A DNA stretch of 64,000 nt from Curvularia sp. ZM96 (lineage: Eukaryota; Ascomycota; Dothideomycetes; Pleosporales; Pleosporaceae). Both the position numbers and the translations under genes were made by a program. The notes under the pieces are model-generated. The model did not search any database. It had not been told where the DNA came from and worked only from the letters and a program-made list of their open reading frames with translations. The stretch is taken from the NCBI GenBank assembly GCA_022457065.1, contig JAJGBQ010000001.1, positions 6,200,001-6,264,000 of the forward strand. Reading direction: 5' to 3'. Shown here piece by piece: positions 23,252-34,303 of the stretch (its first letter is position 1; each line of letters begins with the position of its first letter).

Positions 23252-25640
23252 TGTTACGAACCTAAAGAAAGGAGGCACGGCGGTTAAGTTAAGAAGCGTC
23301 GACGACTAGTTAACCCGGCTATATGTAACGCGGGAGTTAGTATTACGTAACCTTCTCGAACTTCTATACACGAGAAAGAGTCTTAGTAGACTTCTCGTAC
23401 ATAAGCTATAAAGGAAAGCTCCTCGTACGTTAGCTACTAAGTAATTCTTAGACTTCTCTAACTAAGGGCTACGAGCATTATAGATATATAGGAATAGGTA
23501 TTAAGCCCTTATAGCTTAATATATTTAACTTAAGTTACGAGTATAAGTATAATATAAGAGTTACTTATAGAGATACTATTTATATTACTCTATTACTTTA
23601 TCCGCGAAAATTAATCTTAGAGTCTTAATACTAGAAGTCTTATATTACTTCTACTTAAGATCTACTCTTAACACTTTAAATACCCTCACGATAAGCGACA
23701 TTGCTATAAACACCCTAGACGCTTCCTAGACTAGAGAATCCGCTAATATTAGTAATAAGCCTAACTTGTACTATAGCGACTATAATAAGCTTAAAGCTTA
23801 ACTTCTCTAGGTTAACCGTTACTTCTATCTCTAAGAAGATAAGATCGACGACGATAATAAGGTTATCTTGGCCTCCACGTACTTTTAAGGTGACGTAGAG
23901 AAATAGGCTAACCCTATTATTAAACGATATATAGACGATTCTATTAAAGACGCTAATAACACTACCTTAGTCGAAGACTAGAACGCCTTTAAAATTAAGA
24001 TACGACAAAACTTCTTACTATTTAAGAAATTAGTAGTTATAGAATAAAAAATTCAGACTCTACGATAAACTAGACCTACCGCTAACTATATAACTTAATT
24101 CTAATAATATACTACGAGTATCGACTAGAACAATAACGCTCTTATGCGCATATATAAGCAAGGTCTTAAGCCCTTAGTACGTAAAGAACTTATAAGGACT
24201 AGAACTTTAATTACTAATCTAGAAGAACTTATAACTAAAGCTATAAGATTAGATAACAAACTTTATAAACTTGTACTAGAAGAACGACTTTTCGCAAAGA
24301 GAACGCGCAACTAAGGAAGCTCGAACGATCGGCCTTAATAAAGCTAATACTAACGTTTATAGCCTAATATAGGGAAATAGCAAAGCTATACTTCTAGAAC
24401 TCTAGAAGTCTATAGAGAATTTAGTGTAGAACCTATACATCTTAATAACTTTAACAAGAGTAAGAGACTAGAAAGAAAAAGTAAAAAATAATCTAAGAAG
24501 ACGTTTAACTACTATAAGTATAGTAAAAAAGACTATATAGCACGAGATTGCTAAAGTACAGATACAAATAAGATTAAGCGATAACTTAATATAATATAAA
24601 GGAAGTTAGAACTTAATAATAATAAAAAATAGAATATTATTACCCGACTAATACTAACCGCACCCGACAGAGAAGAAGAGCTTCTTAAGAGATTTAAAGA
24701 TATTACCCTTATAGCTCTAGAAGCATCTAATAAGAATAACGAACCTCTAAGTAATAAGGAATACGAGACACCTAAGAAAATAGAAGAATCTTAGACGTCT
24801 AAGATAAAGTATTAGAAGATAGCTAGCTTTAAGGAAAAGTATTAACTAGCTACACTAGTATAATTGCCTAGTCGAGACAATATATACTACGTAGAAACCT
24901 AGATTTAGAAACTAAACGAAATACTTAGACAAGAATATACTATCTACGACCACACGCAACTAGAAGTGCTACTTCTAATATACCACGACCTATAGCATCT
25001 CTAAGCTAATATTAACTTCTACGAAGTTAAGACTATACAAATACTACCTAACTACGCGCATATTATAGCTAATATTAATAGGCTATAAGGAAGGACACAC
25101 TAGTATAAGGGACACTATTATTAGCCTTATAAGCAAGAAAAGTTAGACATACTATAATAGGTATAGAAGGTATAAGAAGCCTAGACTAATAATAATATAT
25201 ACTAAATTAGTTAACACTAGTATAACGTAAATAACCCGTAATATAGTAAGTTGCACTAGACTATATGCACTACTAAGTTCTACCTAGCACACTAGAACGC
25301 GAAATAGAACGAAGGATAGTTACTAAAGAAGGTTTAAGAAGAACCTACATATAAATAGGCATAGTACGAATATAAAAACGACCTATATACTAAGTATCTA
25401 TAGAAGAAAAGAGAAACGATCTATTTCCTAGAATATATAAATAAAATAAAAGATATTATTAATATATAGATTATATATACGAACGAAGATAGCGTTACTA
25501 AAGAGTGTAACTAGCTATATTAGCAAATATGCCTAAGTAATAAGTACGACAAGTACTAAGACGCTAAAGAATATTATAGCTACGCAGAACTATAGTCTTT
25601 TTTAGACTAGTAGTAAGAGAATGCGGCCTCTCTAGAGAAA
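23252..25640 (+). mobile_element. RIP-degraded Ty3/gypsy LTR retroelement: LTR plus gag, pol absent
   Basis: A TGTTACGAACC start at 23252, right after interrupted transposase sequence, looks like a gypsy LTR; a TATA-like ctataaagg occurs inside it. From about 23780 a broken frame reads as Retrotrans_gag: YFYLxEDKIDDD, then LVEDxNAFKIKI, then ALMRIYKQGLKPLVR. A zinc knuckle follows at 24510-24551. The downstream kilobase keeps a gag-like C-terminal extension (DHTQLEVLLLIYHDL; KLHxTxCTT). I could not find protease, reverse transcriptase or integrase motifs, so the copy is truncated on the right or gag-only. Virtually every frame is full of TAA/TAG, and CA/TG dinucleotides are scarce compared with TA, as expected after RIP. 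Confidence 0.72.
24510..24551 (+). other. Decayed CCHC zinc knuckle of gag
   Basis: Codons read YYKYSKKDYIARDC. Restoring transitions at single positions in the first, fourth and ninth residues gives the CX2CX4HX4C spacing of retroelement nucleocapsid. The changes are G-to-A at the cysteine codons and C-to-T at the histidine codon, both RIP-type. Confidence 0.68.
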
Positions 25641-27380
25641 TTAACTTAGTAAACAATCAGACGGCAAGCCTACATTAGGAAATTGATGCACCCTATTTGG
25701 GTAATCCGGACCCTGTGTACGGCTTTTGCACTACGCTCAAATAGGAAACTGGCCTCCAACGTTTGTCATAAAAGGTCTTCATCCAACGTCATTTTCTATC
25801 CCCTTCTTCGCCCGATACTCTCTACTCTTATCTATTCAGTCCGCAATCCCTCGTCTACGCCCAGTCGCCGCCCCCTCCCTACACGCCCGAACCATCCTTC
25901 AAGCGGCAGTTTTCTCATACCCGGCTGCCCGCTTGGAAGAATCAGGCCGCCTTGCTCTAGTGCCCCTTTTTCTCTCCATTGGCCGCCTCTCTCAAAAGTC
26001 TTCGGGCCTGATAGAGTCTGGTTATCTCAGTCTTCGCACACGCTGGGCCCTAGCAATCCACGCATCGTTGAACTTCTCCCCGCAACGCAACACACAGTAA
26101 CAGCGGTGAATATACTAGCAGGATGCCTATCGTCCCCTATACCTAGGTTTCGTCGATACTCGCTGCACTAGCTTCATCAGGAGCACATCTACGGTTGAAG
26201 GAGGTGCGTCCGCCCCTCACAAGGGTCAACCCCTTATGGAGCTGATTGATTAGCCTGTTTGCTTTCTCTTTTTTCTCTAGATCACTGAGCATCAGTGCGT
26301 CTGCATCGCACTGCCTCACGCATAACTTGACTAAGGCAGTCTGCATGAGCTTCCATGCCGTAAACTCAACTCTGGTTACTCTACCTGCCACACCTTGCAC
26401 CTTTGGTGGAGCACACCCTCCAATCCACCTCCTTAGGACGCGTCATGCCCGAGCGGGCTCTCTCCTTACTGGATACGATTTTTCACTCGCATAAGACTCT
26501 AGCCTTGCGTTCAGGGTTCCATAATACTTCGCCACGCATAGCACGTCCGTAGCGTCTGTAGCGTTGCAGTGTTGCATTGCAACAAGCAAGGGGAAGAGGT
26601 CAGGAGACAACCAGCTGGCGGCTTGGTATTGCCCTTGACGTAGCAAGTAAGAGATGAACAGAACCGTGCCCGCATTCTGCTCTAGCTGGAAGGACATGTT
26701 TTCCAGTCAATGGCGCTCATGTCTCAGCTCTGGCCACCCAACATTGCCTCCTTCAACTTTCGGTCCTTCTGCACAACACGTTGGCCAATCCGAGCTTAGT
26801 TATCCGAGTTCTGCTGGAGCTGGATCTGTTGGCGATGACGCGGTCATGCGCTTTTTCTATCATTTGTAACGCTGCAGTGTGACCAGCTGGGGCTGTCTGC
26901 ATAGACGCCTGCAGTTAATAGCTCGGCGTTGGCATCGAGTTAGCATGGACCACGAGGGATGAGTACAGCCGTCTTTGTCACCGCTTTGACGGAAGGTAGA
27001 GCGCTGTCCAATGGATAGCCTTCATGCTTGTGTCTTAGTTCTGGTTTCCGGTGTTGTCACCCACACTCCTTCGGTCAAATAGACATCACGACCACTCCCC
27101 CTGGTGTAATTGGTTCTTCCAGGAACGGACCCGCTCATAGACTCATGCACACCCTTGGAAGCTTTCGCAGCAGCGGTCGAGTCAAGAGTAAGACACGGTT
27201 AAACGAAGAAGGTCGCTTCGGGGACACCGAAGATAGTCTACTGCAATCGATTTAGCGTTCCGAGCTAGATGTTTGTTCACTTAGGGAGGCCCCTAGCTCA
27301 CTGAGTGGTCTTCTATTTAAACTCTCAGGTACTACGCTGTTTTTCAGTCAGAGTTAATCAAATTTCATCGAAATCCTACC
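25641..27380. other. Intergenic region after the RIP block, no supported gene
   Basis: Base composition returns abruptly to normal at about 25640. Antisense open frames between 26143 and 26697 are the only sizeable ones, but they are interrupted and match nothing I know; they may be a decayed gene or element. The last about 80 nt, ending at the ATG at 27381, are a likely promoter and leader with an AT-rich tatttaaactc near 27312. Confidence 0.4.
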
Positions 27381-29294
27381 ATGGCTACTTCAGTTCCTCG
27401 GAACACTTCATCTCAATTCAAATATTTCGACCCTACGTCACTCAAGAATACACAATCTAAGCCTAGGGCTAAGAAGACCAAACAGAACGTTTGTGGGAAC
27501 CATGGAGAAGCAGTGATCGATTCTTCAAAAGGACTTAAGGACGACTTGTTTACGCGAGATCACAGAACAGGTACCCATGAGTCTGTGATGGGCGATAGTC
27601 AGTATCAGCTTCGCCGTGAGTTGTGCGATAAGGGAGTTATGAACCACGCAACATTAGATTTAACCTTGAATGAGTCGTTTCATGGAGGCGGTCGAGGCAA
27701 GTACTCAAGTTGATTATGGCGCTCATTCCACTGATGCCAGATAGACTTACATCTAATTACCGAAAATGATGCGACTGGAACTCATCAAAACTCTACCGGA
27801 TTTCAGCTCAACAACGATTCTCTCAACTCTCAGGATAAAAGCCAGTATCTTACCACTGCCAATGGTAGGGACAATGCCAAACAGCGCGGTAATCCCCATA
27901 CAGCTGTAGGGTACGCTTTCTCTACAGAGGACATTGAAGGTACTTATCACGGTGAGTTGAATAATCTGATTTGTACAGGGAGCTGTGTTAACAAAGTCAA
28001 AGAAGGACTAATAGTAGAAGAAACGTCGTCCGGCATCCCTAGTGAGGTGTATGGATCGTCAAAAGGCCAAAAACGATCGCACCAATCTTCGGTTGATGAT
28101 GGCACAATAACAACCCTAGAATCAGAGTCGAACGTTGTGCTGGATTCAGAGCTTGATAGTCCTCATCCATCGAAGCGGCAAAGGATGGCTGAACAACAAG
28201 CACCGAGCCCCATAATCGAATCTACACCTACACCCGAACCAACGCCTCTGCTGCATCCTGATGACCAAGCTTTCCATCTTGCTACTAATGACAGCTTTTT
28301 CCCTAGTCCTTTTGGTACTGTCCATGAGGAAGATTGTACCGTAAGTGCAGCTCTGCAATCACAAGAAACAATGACTCTTCCCGAAGGACTGGAGCTAGAA
28401 GAAGACATTGGTCAAGAACCCAGTAGGGGTGGGGTGAACAGACAAGGCAGCGGTAGCAAAACTGGGGAAATCTCTGGAGAGAAACCTAGCCACAATGATT
28501 CATGCAGCATCCCTTCATCGATATCCCAACGGCATAGACGCAGGGATTGGACACCTGAGACGGGACGCAGGCCATCCAACACTGCTCTTGGAAAATTGGA
28601 CTACAATGCAGTACCTACGAGGCCACCGCAACAAGTGAAGTTAAGCCAGCCACGACAGGATTCAACGTCGGAACGACTCGATATCAATACAGGGTCACAA
28701 TCCTGCTTCCCAGGATCGAATTCTCTCGGCACAACGGCTAAAGATGGAACCAATATCGACTTTGAGTCTAGATCTGGCATGTCTTGTCAAATCACCGATC
28801 TAACGCTTTGCAATATCCCAAATGACTCTTCGGTCGTATTTGCAACGTTGCGCCATTGTAACCCGAGTCGTTTTCTTGATCTAGTAGCCCTCGGTCACAA
28901 GGTCCTCGGCGAACAAGGCAAAGTTATCCGCATGACCCAGCTATCACCAGATTCATGGGTGCTGCTAGGATACCAGTGTAACGGCAGTGCTGCAGACCTC
29001 TGTAATCGCGGAGAGTTGAAGGCGAATTGGATGAGCAGCGCCCATGATGACGTTGCTAGTCATGGAACAGACTGCTCAAACGACGGCTATGACGAAGAGG
29101 ATGAAAATGGAGAACAGGATACGAGAGGACATAGCCAACGGACGCACAAGCGATGGCTAGAGTCAGAAGAAGTACTTTTACTCTCATTAAAGGATAAACA
29201 GGGCATGGAGTGGAAAGAGGTATGTAAACGCTTCCCTAGCCGGACGCTGGGTGCGGTAAAACTGCGCTACCATACATTGAAGAAATGCTCGTAG
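27381..29294 (+). CDS. Myb/SANT-like DNA-binding protein of unknown role
   Basis: Exons 27381-27696 and 27745-29294 give 621 residues. The frame is best kept by a 48-nt GC-AG intron (GAG|GCAAGT...GATAG); a GT donor at 27691 in the same phase (intron 27691-27744) is the alternative. Most of the protein is low-complexity, Ser/Thr/Gln/Asn-rich and probably disordered, with a basic HPSKRQR patch that could be a nuclear signal. The last about 55 residues form a Myb/SANT-like helix-turn-helix: KRWLESEEVLLLSLKDK, then WKEVCKRFPSRTLGAVKLRY. An acidic run (DEEDENGEQD) precedes it. Such single C-terminal Myb domains occur in many expanded ascomycete proteins with no assigned target. It lies beside RIP-mutated DNA but is itself intact. 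Confidence 0.68.
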
Positions 29295-29522
29295 AGCTAT
29301 GTCAATGTTATTTGGGCCGGTAGCTGGCGTTTATGTTCGGATTGTGCAGCATAGAGTGATGTCATTCAATTATCTGAAGCTTACTTGAAATCTGGGGACT
29401 TTCATCACTGCTTAGTGGGCAGTGGTTGTCGATTTCGTCGCAAGGGAAGAATTCGAGATCTTTCTAATACCATCCTTTTGCTAACAACATGTAAAGCTTT
29501 TGGTTCAATTGATAGCAAGGTC

Positions 29523-30425
29523 CAGGTCAATTAAGAAGGCGTGCCAGGAGGGGTTGTCCTTATCCTCTCATGGCGATAGTGTCTCGTTACATTAACCACG
29601 TCCAGCTCGGTTGCCTCACACAGTAACTCGCCCTCATCGCGCTCTGCTACTTTCCCACTAATCTCAATATACCGCTTGTCTCCAACGGTAATGATCATTA
29701 GGTCAAATCCACTGCTGCTCGCTCATGCAGAGAAATCCGAGCACTGCAGACACGAACTGCGACCCATCCTTGTAGATGTCGAATTGCTTAGAGTAGATGC
29801 CCCCAAGATGATCGAATGTCGATAGCCGCATCAGAGATCTACAGAGGGTAAAATTCAAGAACAAAGCGGCGGCTGTCTTAGGCGGCGAGCACCTCCCTCG
29901 CGTAACGGCCAAGATCGAGCCACGCCTTGGACGCTTTGTTGGCTGACGGGTTGCTTTTGAGCTCTCTAGGTACAAGGATATGTGAATGTTAACACTGCAA
30001 GTTCACGCCGGCGTTTGAATCGTCCATAAAGCCAATATCCAACTTGCGATCGGCAGTGGAGCCTTACAGAGGCTGATGCGGCTGCGCCAGTGTTCGCTGG
30101 CGTATCCCAGATACCGACTGATACCCATCTGCAAGCTCCAACAGTCACTCTGTAAGCTATCTCCCTCCTGGCACTTATCAAACATAGCTTGTGTCATCGG
30201 TCTTAGATCTGGCAAATCTCCAAATAATTCTTCGAAGAAACCAGGTATGCCAACGTAGAGGTCTCCTGACTCCTCCCTCAGCACATTATCTACTTGTTTG
30301 CGGTGCTCGGTCGAGTTCGCGAAACTGCCCGTGTTAACGGAAAGAGGTGTTTGGTGGAAGGAAGAGGCGAGGCGGGGTAGAGGCGTCGACTCGCAGTAGT
30401 ATAGGTATCCTAAAAGACCCGCCAA
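29523..30425 (-). pseudogene. FunK1-type fungal protein kinase, N-terminal half, inactivated
   Basis: The minus strand reads as the N-terminal region of fungal-type protein kinases (FunK1): SFHQTPLSVNTGSFANSTEHRK, LYVGIPGFFEELFGD, MFDKCQEGD, DRKLDIGFMDD, ILVPRELKSNPS, KASKAWLDLGRYARE, FTLCRSLMRL, FDIYKDGSQFVSAVLGFL, then GFDLMIITVGDKRYIEI. In-frame TAA codons fall at 30064, 29989 and 29878; two sit where Gln (CAA) is expected, consistent with RIP C-to-T change. At least two frameshifts occur (between about 30190 and 30080, and near 29708). The C-terminal kinase lobe with catalytic loop is missing. It is therefore a relic of what is usually a large, repeat-like gene family. Confidence 0.8.
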
Positions 30426-30947
30426 TTAATTGCGAAAACGTTGCGCATACGGTTGGCCGTGGCCTGCATACATTGAATAGGATAGGAGGAGCCGTGGAAA
30501 AAGACGCGTAAAATGACATTAGTGGGTGGCAAAAGGAGAGCGTCGCCGCGAACGCGCGACCAATGCAGAGGCCAAGAGCTAGCTCGGCGATCGCCTTCGG
30601 CCCTAGAGACTTGGCGCCTGTCCAACACGAGATCTAGCGCGTGCATGGATGCCTTAGCACGAAAGCTCTTGGCGCAGCCTGGGTCGGCATCCAAAGCTTC
30701 CACGCCATTATGTCGTCCTTTTTTGACTGCTGCGTTCCTCCATCTTGCTGCTATCATCCTGCCATCCGCAACCTGTGCATACTGTTGAACGCGCTGTTCG
30801 ACCGTTATCGCAAGCATACTATATGTCCCATCCCTTAGCACGTCGCCTTCAAATTCCGTAAACACTGTTAACTCCCCCGCCTCCTAGCGAATCCGACGCG
30901 TCGTCGTGCCACTTGTCACACCCCTCCAGTACATACTGTATGAGAGG
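30426..30947. other. Gap between FunK1 relic and APH-type kinase
   Basis: A 151-codon antisense frame (30410-30865) overlaps this stretch but shows no domain I recognise and no supporting splice signals. It may be further decayed FunK1-linked sequence. The right end must carry the promoter of the gene at 30948. Confidence 0.35.
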
Positions 30948-31814
30948 ATGCCTACGGACCTACCAACAAATGACGGCTTTCACACTGAATCACGGCTAAA
31001 GAAGAAAGCACTACAGATCTTCACGCTGACAGTCGTCAATCTGGCAGCACAGAAGTATGCGAGCAAGCTCTTTACCCGCTCTAGTAGCGTCATATTCTTC
31101 TTCAACTTCTGTATCAAACTTGGGAGCTCTGTCACTCTATCAGAAGCACACACTATGCGATTTATCGCAAGACATACCTCCATTCCTGTACCACAAGTTT
31201 ACTGTGCCTTCACGCACCACGGTAAAACCTATATACTTATGGAAAGAATCCGCGGCGAGACTGTAGCGAGCAGGTGGCGCTCGCTTTCGGACATGTCAAA
31301 GTCATTGGTATTCAACCAGCTTCAACAGATGATACACGAACTTCGATCTGTACCCGGTCAGACCAATGGCGTCTCTAGTATAGACGGTGGCCCTATCCAC
31401 GATATTCGACTTCAACCATCTTCCTGGGGACCTTTTCGTACTGTCGCCGATTTTCACTTGTCACTTAGGAACAACATAACTCTCCAGTCTCTTGAAGTAC
31501 CAAACTCATTGAGTAATGTTACTATCTTGGAGCTAAAACGACTTATCACATTTCATGAGTCAGTACAACGTGCACCAGTCCTCACACATGGTGATCTCAG
31601 CAGCCTTAATATCCTTATCCGCGATAACAAGGTAGTTGGTATCATTGATTGGGATACTGCCGGGTGGCTACCCTACTATTGGGAGTTCACAATGGCATGG
31701 CACGCTAATCCCCAAAATTATTTCTGGCAGAACGAAGTCGGAAACTTCTTAGATGTGCAGGAGGAGGAACTCAATATGGAGAAAATACGGCGTAAATACT
31801 TTGGCGAAGTCTAA
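30948..31814 (+). CDS. Aminoglycoside-phosphotransferase-like (APH) kinase
   Basis: This is a single-exon 289-residue protein of the APH/choline-kinase fold. Its N-lobe includes VIFFFNFCIKLG, then a SEAHTMRFIARHTSIPVPQVY segment typical of fungal APH proteins, and YILMERIRGETV as hinge. The catalytic loop is HGDLSSLNIL and the metal-binding segment IIDWDTAGWLPYYWE, with all key Asp, His and Asn residues present. The natural substrate of fungal members is unknown; they should not be read as antibiotic resistance. I chose the ATG at 30948, because upstream in-frame codons offer only GTG. Its stop lies 13 bp from the stop of the convergent gene. Confidence 0.85.
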   Translation: MPTDLPTNDGFHTESRLKKKALQIFTLTVVNLAAQKYASKLFTRSSSVIFFFNFCIKLGSSVTLSEAHTMRFIARHTSIPVPQVYCAFTHHGKTYILMERIRGETVASRWRSLSDMSKSLVFNQLQQMIHELRSVPGQTNGVSSIDGGPIHDIRLQPSSWGPFRTVADFHLSLRNNITLQSLEVPNSLSNVTILELKRLITFHESVQRAPVLTHGDLSSLNILIRDNKVVGIIDWDTAGWLPYYWEFTMAWHANPQNYFWQNEVGNFLDVQEEELNMEKIRRKYFGEV

Positions 31815-31827
31815 TCTCCTGTGTGCT

Positions 31828-32435
31828 TTACGGAATAAGTTCTTTCCCTTCTATTGCGTCCCACGTTGCTACCTTGCCAGTGTCAAATTGCCCTTGTCCG
31901 TCAAAACGGTGGTCAGCGGCCTTCTTTTCAACGTACCACATAGCAGTGCTCCTCACAAAATTCCAATCAGTATGACAAGTCCCCAATGCCTTTCCGTCAT
32001 GAGCCGCCCAAGTGAGGGCTTCTTGAACCCACGAAACACAATTCCAACCCTCGTATCCCGCATATCCTGCACGTATGGGAGTTCTGGCGAAAGCTTCCAT
32101 CAATCGTGCTCCATCTGCGACTTTGCCAATCGCAATCCTAACCAAGATGGCAGAAGTTGGTTGCATAGTTATTTCGAGATTTTCGTAAGCCCAGGTATTC
32201 TGAGGTTTTCCATCAATTATTTGCAGGGACTCCTTCACATGACAGCGACGCCCATTCGAAAAATTGTCTTCGTTCTTTGGACCAATGATAAATGCCCAGT
32301 GATATCTGTTGGACTGTAGTTAGTTACGTCCATACTATAACCAAAAGATACCTACTTATCCTCGCCACCAGGCATTTTCGGAGCTCCGCTACGAGCGTAA
32401 AGAGCAATGTATAGTCGGTCTTTATCAGATGGCAT
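31828..32435 (-). CDS. Conserved fungal protein of unknown function (DUF6914-like)
   Basis: Exons 32356-32435 and 31828-32305, split by a 50-nt intron (GTAGGT, ctaac branch, AACAG), give 185 residues. The protein starts MPSDKDRLYIALYARSGAPK and continues YHWAFIIGPKNE, ITMQPTSAILVRIAIGKV, GWNCVSWVQEAL and TWDAIEGKELIP. I recall this pattern (RLYVALYARGGAPK, YHWALIVGPK, WNCVGWVKEA) from an abundant ascomycete family, probably DUF6914, of which no activity is known. The WNC and HDGKALG segments could be part of an NlpC/P60-like cysteine fold, but I see no complete catalytic triad. It is convergent with the APH kinase. Confidence 0.75.
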
Positions 32436-32840
32436 TTTCAAACGCTGGTCAGACTGTTCTTTGAATATTTCCCTTGGACTGCTCAGCTTCTGTCTGTTAT
32501 ATATACCATATAGGGGCCCTGAGACCTCATTGATTTGCAGACGCGCTCTTTATGACTGTTACATGTTTTAGTTAGCGCTAACATGTGCCAAGCACTCAGA
32601 TGCCAATAATGTAGCGGCCACCCAATCAGTGTCCGTTCGCTAGCGTGGATAACCGAATCTACCAGCGCCATCTCCACGTCGCACGCCTTGCAGCCTGATT
32701 ATGACGTCTCTTTGACCCTACTCACTATCATCGCCCTCCAATATTCTGCACGTTTTACCCAGTTTAGCTGCGCAACGTCTCAACCGCCGCTACTTCCAGC
32801 ACCCTCTCAAACAAGACACCGGGGGTGACGCGCAAGCAAA
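32436..32840. other. Intergenic region
   Basis: No gene is seen. It is the likely divergent promoter of the DUF6914-like gene on the left and the orphan gene on the right; ttatatatacc occurs at about 32494. Confidence 0.4.
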
Positions 32841-33584
32841 ATGGCGAAGGAATATGATCTAAAGGAGCTGACCTCTCTACGGGCCAATAAGAACCTACCA
32901 GATGCAATTTACCCTGCGCCAAAGGCGGTAAGGTGCCTCGCTAGATGTGGGGTTTACCATCCATCTTATTCGTCTCGTCCGTCTCGTCCGTCTCTTCCAT
33001 CTCTTCCATCTCTTCCATTTCTATGTCTAAACGTCTTGGACCTGTTGGTTCCATCTTATACGTCTTGCCCTTTTGGTCCACTCTTGTCCGTCTGTGCTTC
33101 CGGCATGTCGACCCATTACGATCACGACAAATGGTTGATAGAAGAACTCAAAAAGAGTATGATGACCTTCGATGAAAATACCACTTCATTGCTCGAAGGT
33201 CAGAAAAAGTCCTTTGAGTTATGTTGTAAATTGCTAAGGGACGACGACGACTTGAGCCGTGGAGGTAAAACACGCCGCAGTATACGACAACGAGCACGCA
33301 AGTTTTTAAAAGACATTCATCAGTCCATAGGACCTGAAGTGTTCCTTCTGTGCACGTTAGGGCCATCTATCACGAGATTAGGCGAAAATGCATTGCGTAT
33401 ACGCCTTTCTACCATTCAAACTTGGTGGTGCTCTGCCGTAAAACCGCAAGGACTGAAAACGGTTGCAACAGAGCTGTGCCAGACCGAAACAGTTTCTTCT
33501 TTGTTTCAGTCGAAGGATCATGATACCAGCGGTAACAACAATATACTGCAATGTCGATTCAGTAATGCTTCATTTCATCATTGA
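32841..33584 (+). CDS. Orphan protein, possibly with an unrecognised intron
   Basis: One open frame of 247 codons starts at an ATG. The part from residue 89 (an in-frame ATG at 33104, MSTHYDHDKWLIEELKK) looks like real helical, charged protein, with a basic cluster TRRSIRQRARKF. Residues 35-85 are encoded by a Ser/Pro-rich microsatellite-like stretch (cgtctcgtc and cttccatct repeats at 32968-33019), and a strong gtaagg donor sits at 32928, so that part may be an intron or leader instead. No domain is recognised and no function can be assigned. Confidence 0.4.
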   Translation: MAKEYDLKELTSLRANKNLPDAIYPAPKAVRCLARCGVYHPSYSSRPSRPSLPSLPSLPFLCLNVLDLLVPSYTSCPFGPLLSVCASGMSTHYDHDKWLIEELKKSMMTFDENTTSLLEGQKKSFELCCKLLRDDDDLSRGGKTRRSIRQRARKFLKDIHQSIGPEVFLLCTLGPSITRLGENALRIRLSTIQTWWCSAVKPQGLKTVATELCQTETVSSLFQSKDHDTSGNNNILQCRFSNASFHH

Positions 33585-34303
33585 CCTTGTGTTCTGTCCT
33601 CGTCCATGACCCGTACAACCCAGATGAACAAGCAGGCGTCATGTGGAGGACATGGAACTCTCGAAGTCCGTGATGTAACGGGAGTTCTAGAACAAAATCA
33701 GATTCCATGTTGTGTTATTGGCGTATCCGCACTCATTTTCTACGGCGTCCCGCGAGTGCGAGATGTGTGAGCCCTAGACCGCGTTACGAAAACCGAATCT
33801 GACGTCTGAACAGAAGTGGGAGATCTGTATACCGACAGAAAAGGTGCAGGAGGTAGTCGACATATTACGGAAGCGTAATGAATACAGCCAGACGAATGAG
33901 AAGCGGATTCCTCAACCCATGTCGCTCGCGCACACGTATACGTGGTTTCGCGGCAATACGTTGGACTACGAATTCTGCCTGGTGCCGTCTTCGCATGTAC
34001 TAGTTCCTCAAGCGACCGCGGTAATGCTAGGCGCAGCGGACAATGAGCCGACTGAAGTCGGACCCCAAACCCAAGATTGAGTTGGGCCAGATGCGAGGGC
34101 GCCATCCCTTTGTCGATCAGCCCTTGACGAACTAATATCATTCCTCCAATGAGCGACGCTCATGAAGATGACCATGCATATTATGCAAATGCCGAGGTCT
34201 TTGCACAAACGTAGGCGCTACCGCCTTGGCTATCGAAAAAGGCCTTAATTAGTTCACCCCCGAAGTCGATCGAATAACAGTTCAGATCTCTACTTCGCTC
34301 TTC
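33585..34303. other. Intergenic region
   Basis: About 0.7 kb without a supported gene; the open frames present start with non-ATG codons. Confidence 0.35.

Noticed and set aside
26143..26697. Antisense frames after the RIP block
   Set aside because: They are separated by stops, have no recognised domain and no credible splice joining them.
30410..30865. 151-codon antisense frame upstream of the FunK1 relic
   Set aside because: No domain, composition unlike a conserved protein, and not continuous with the FunK1 reading.
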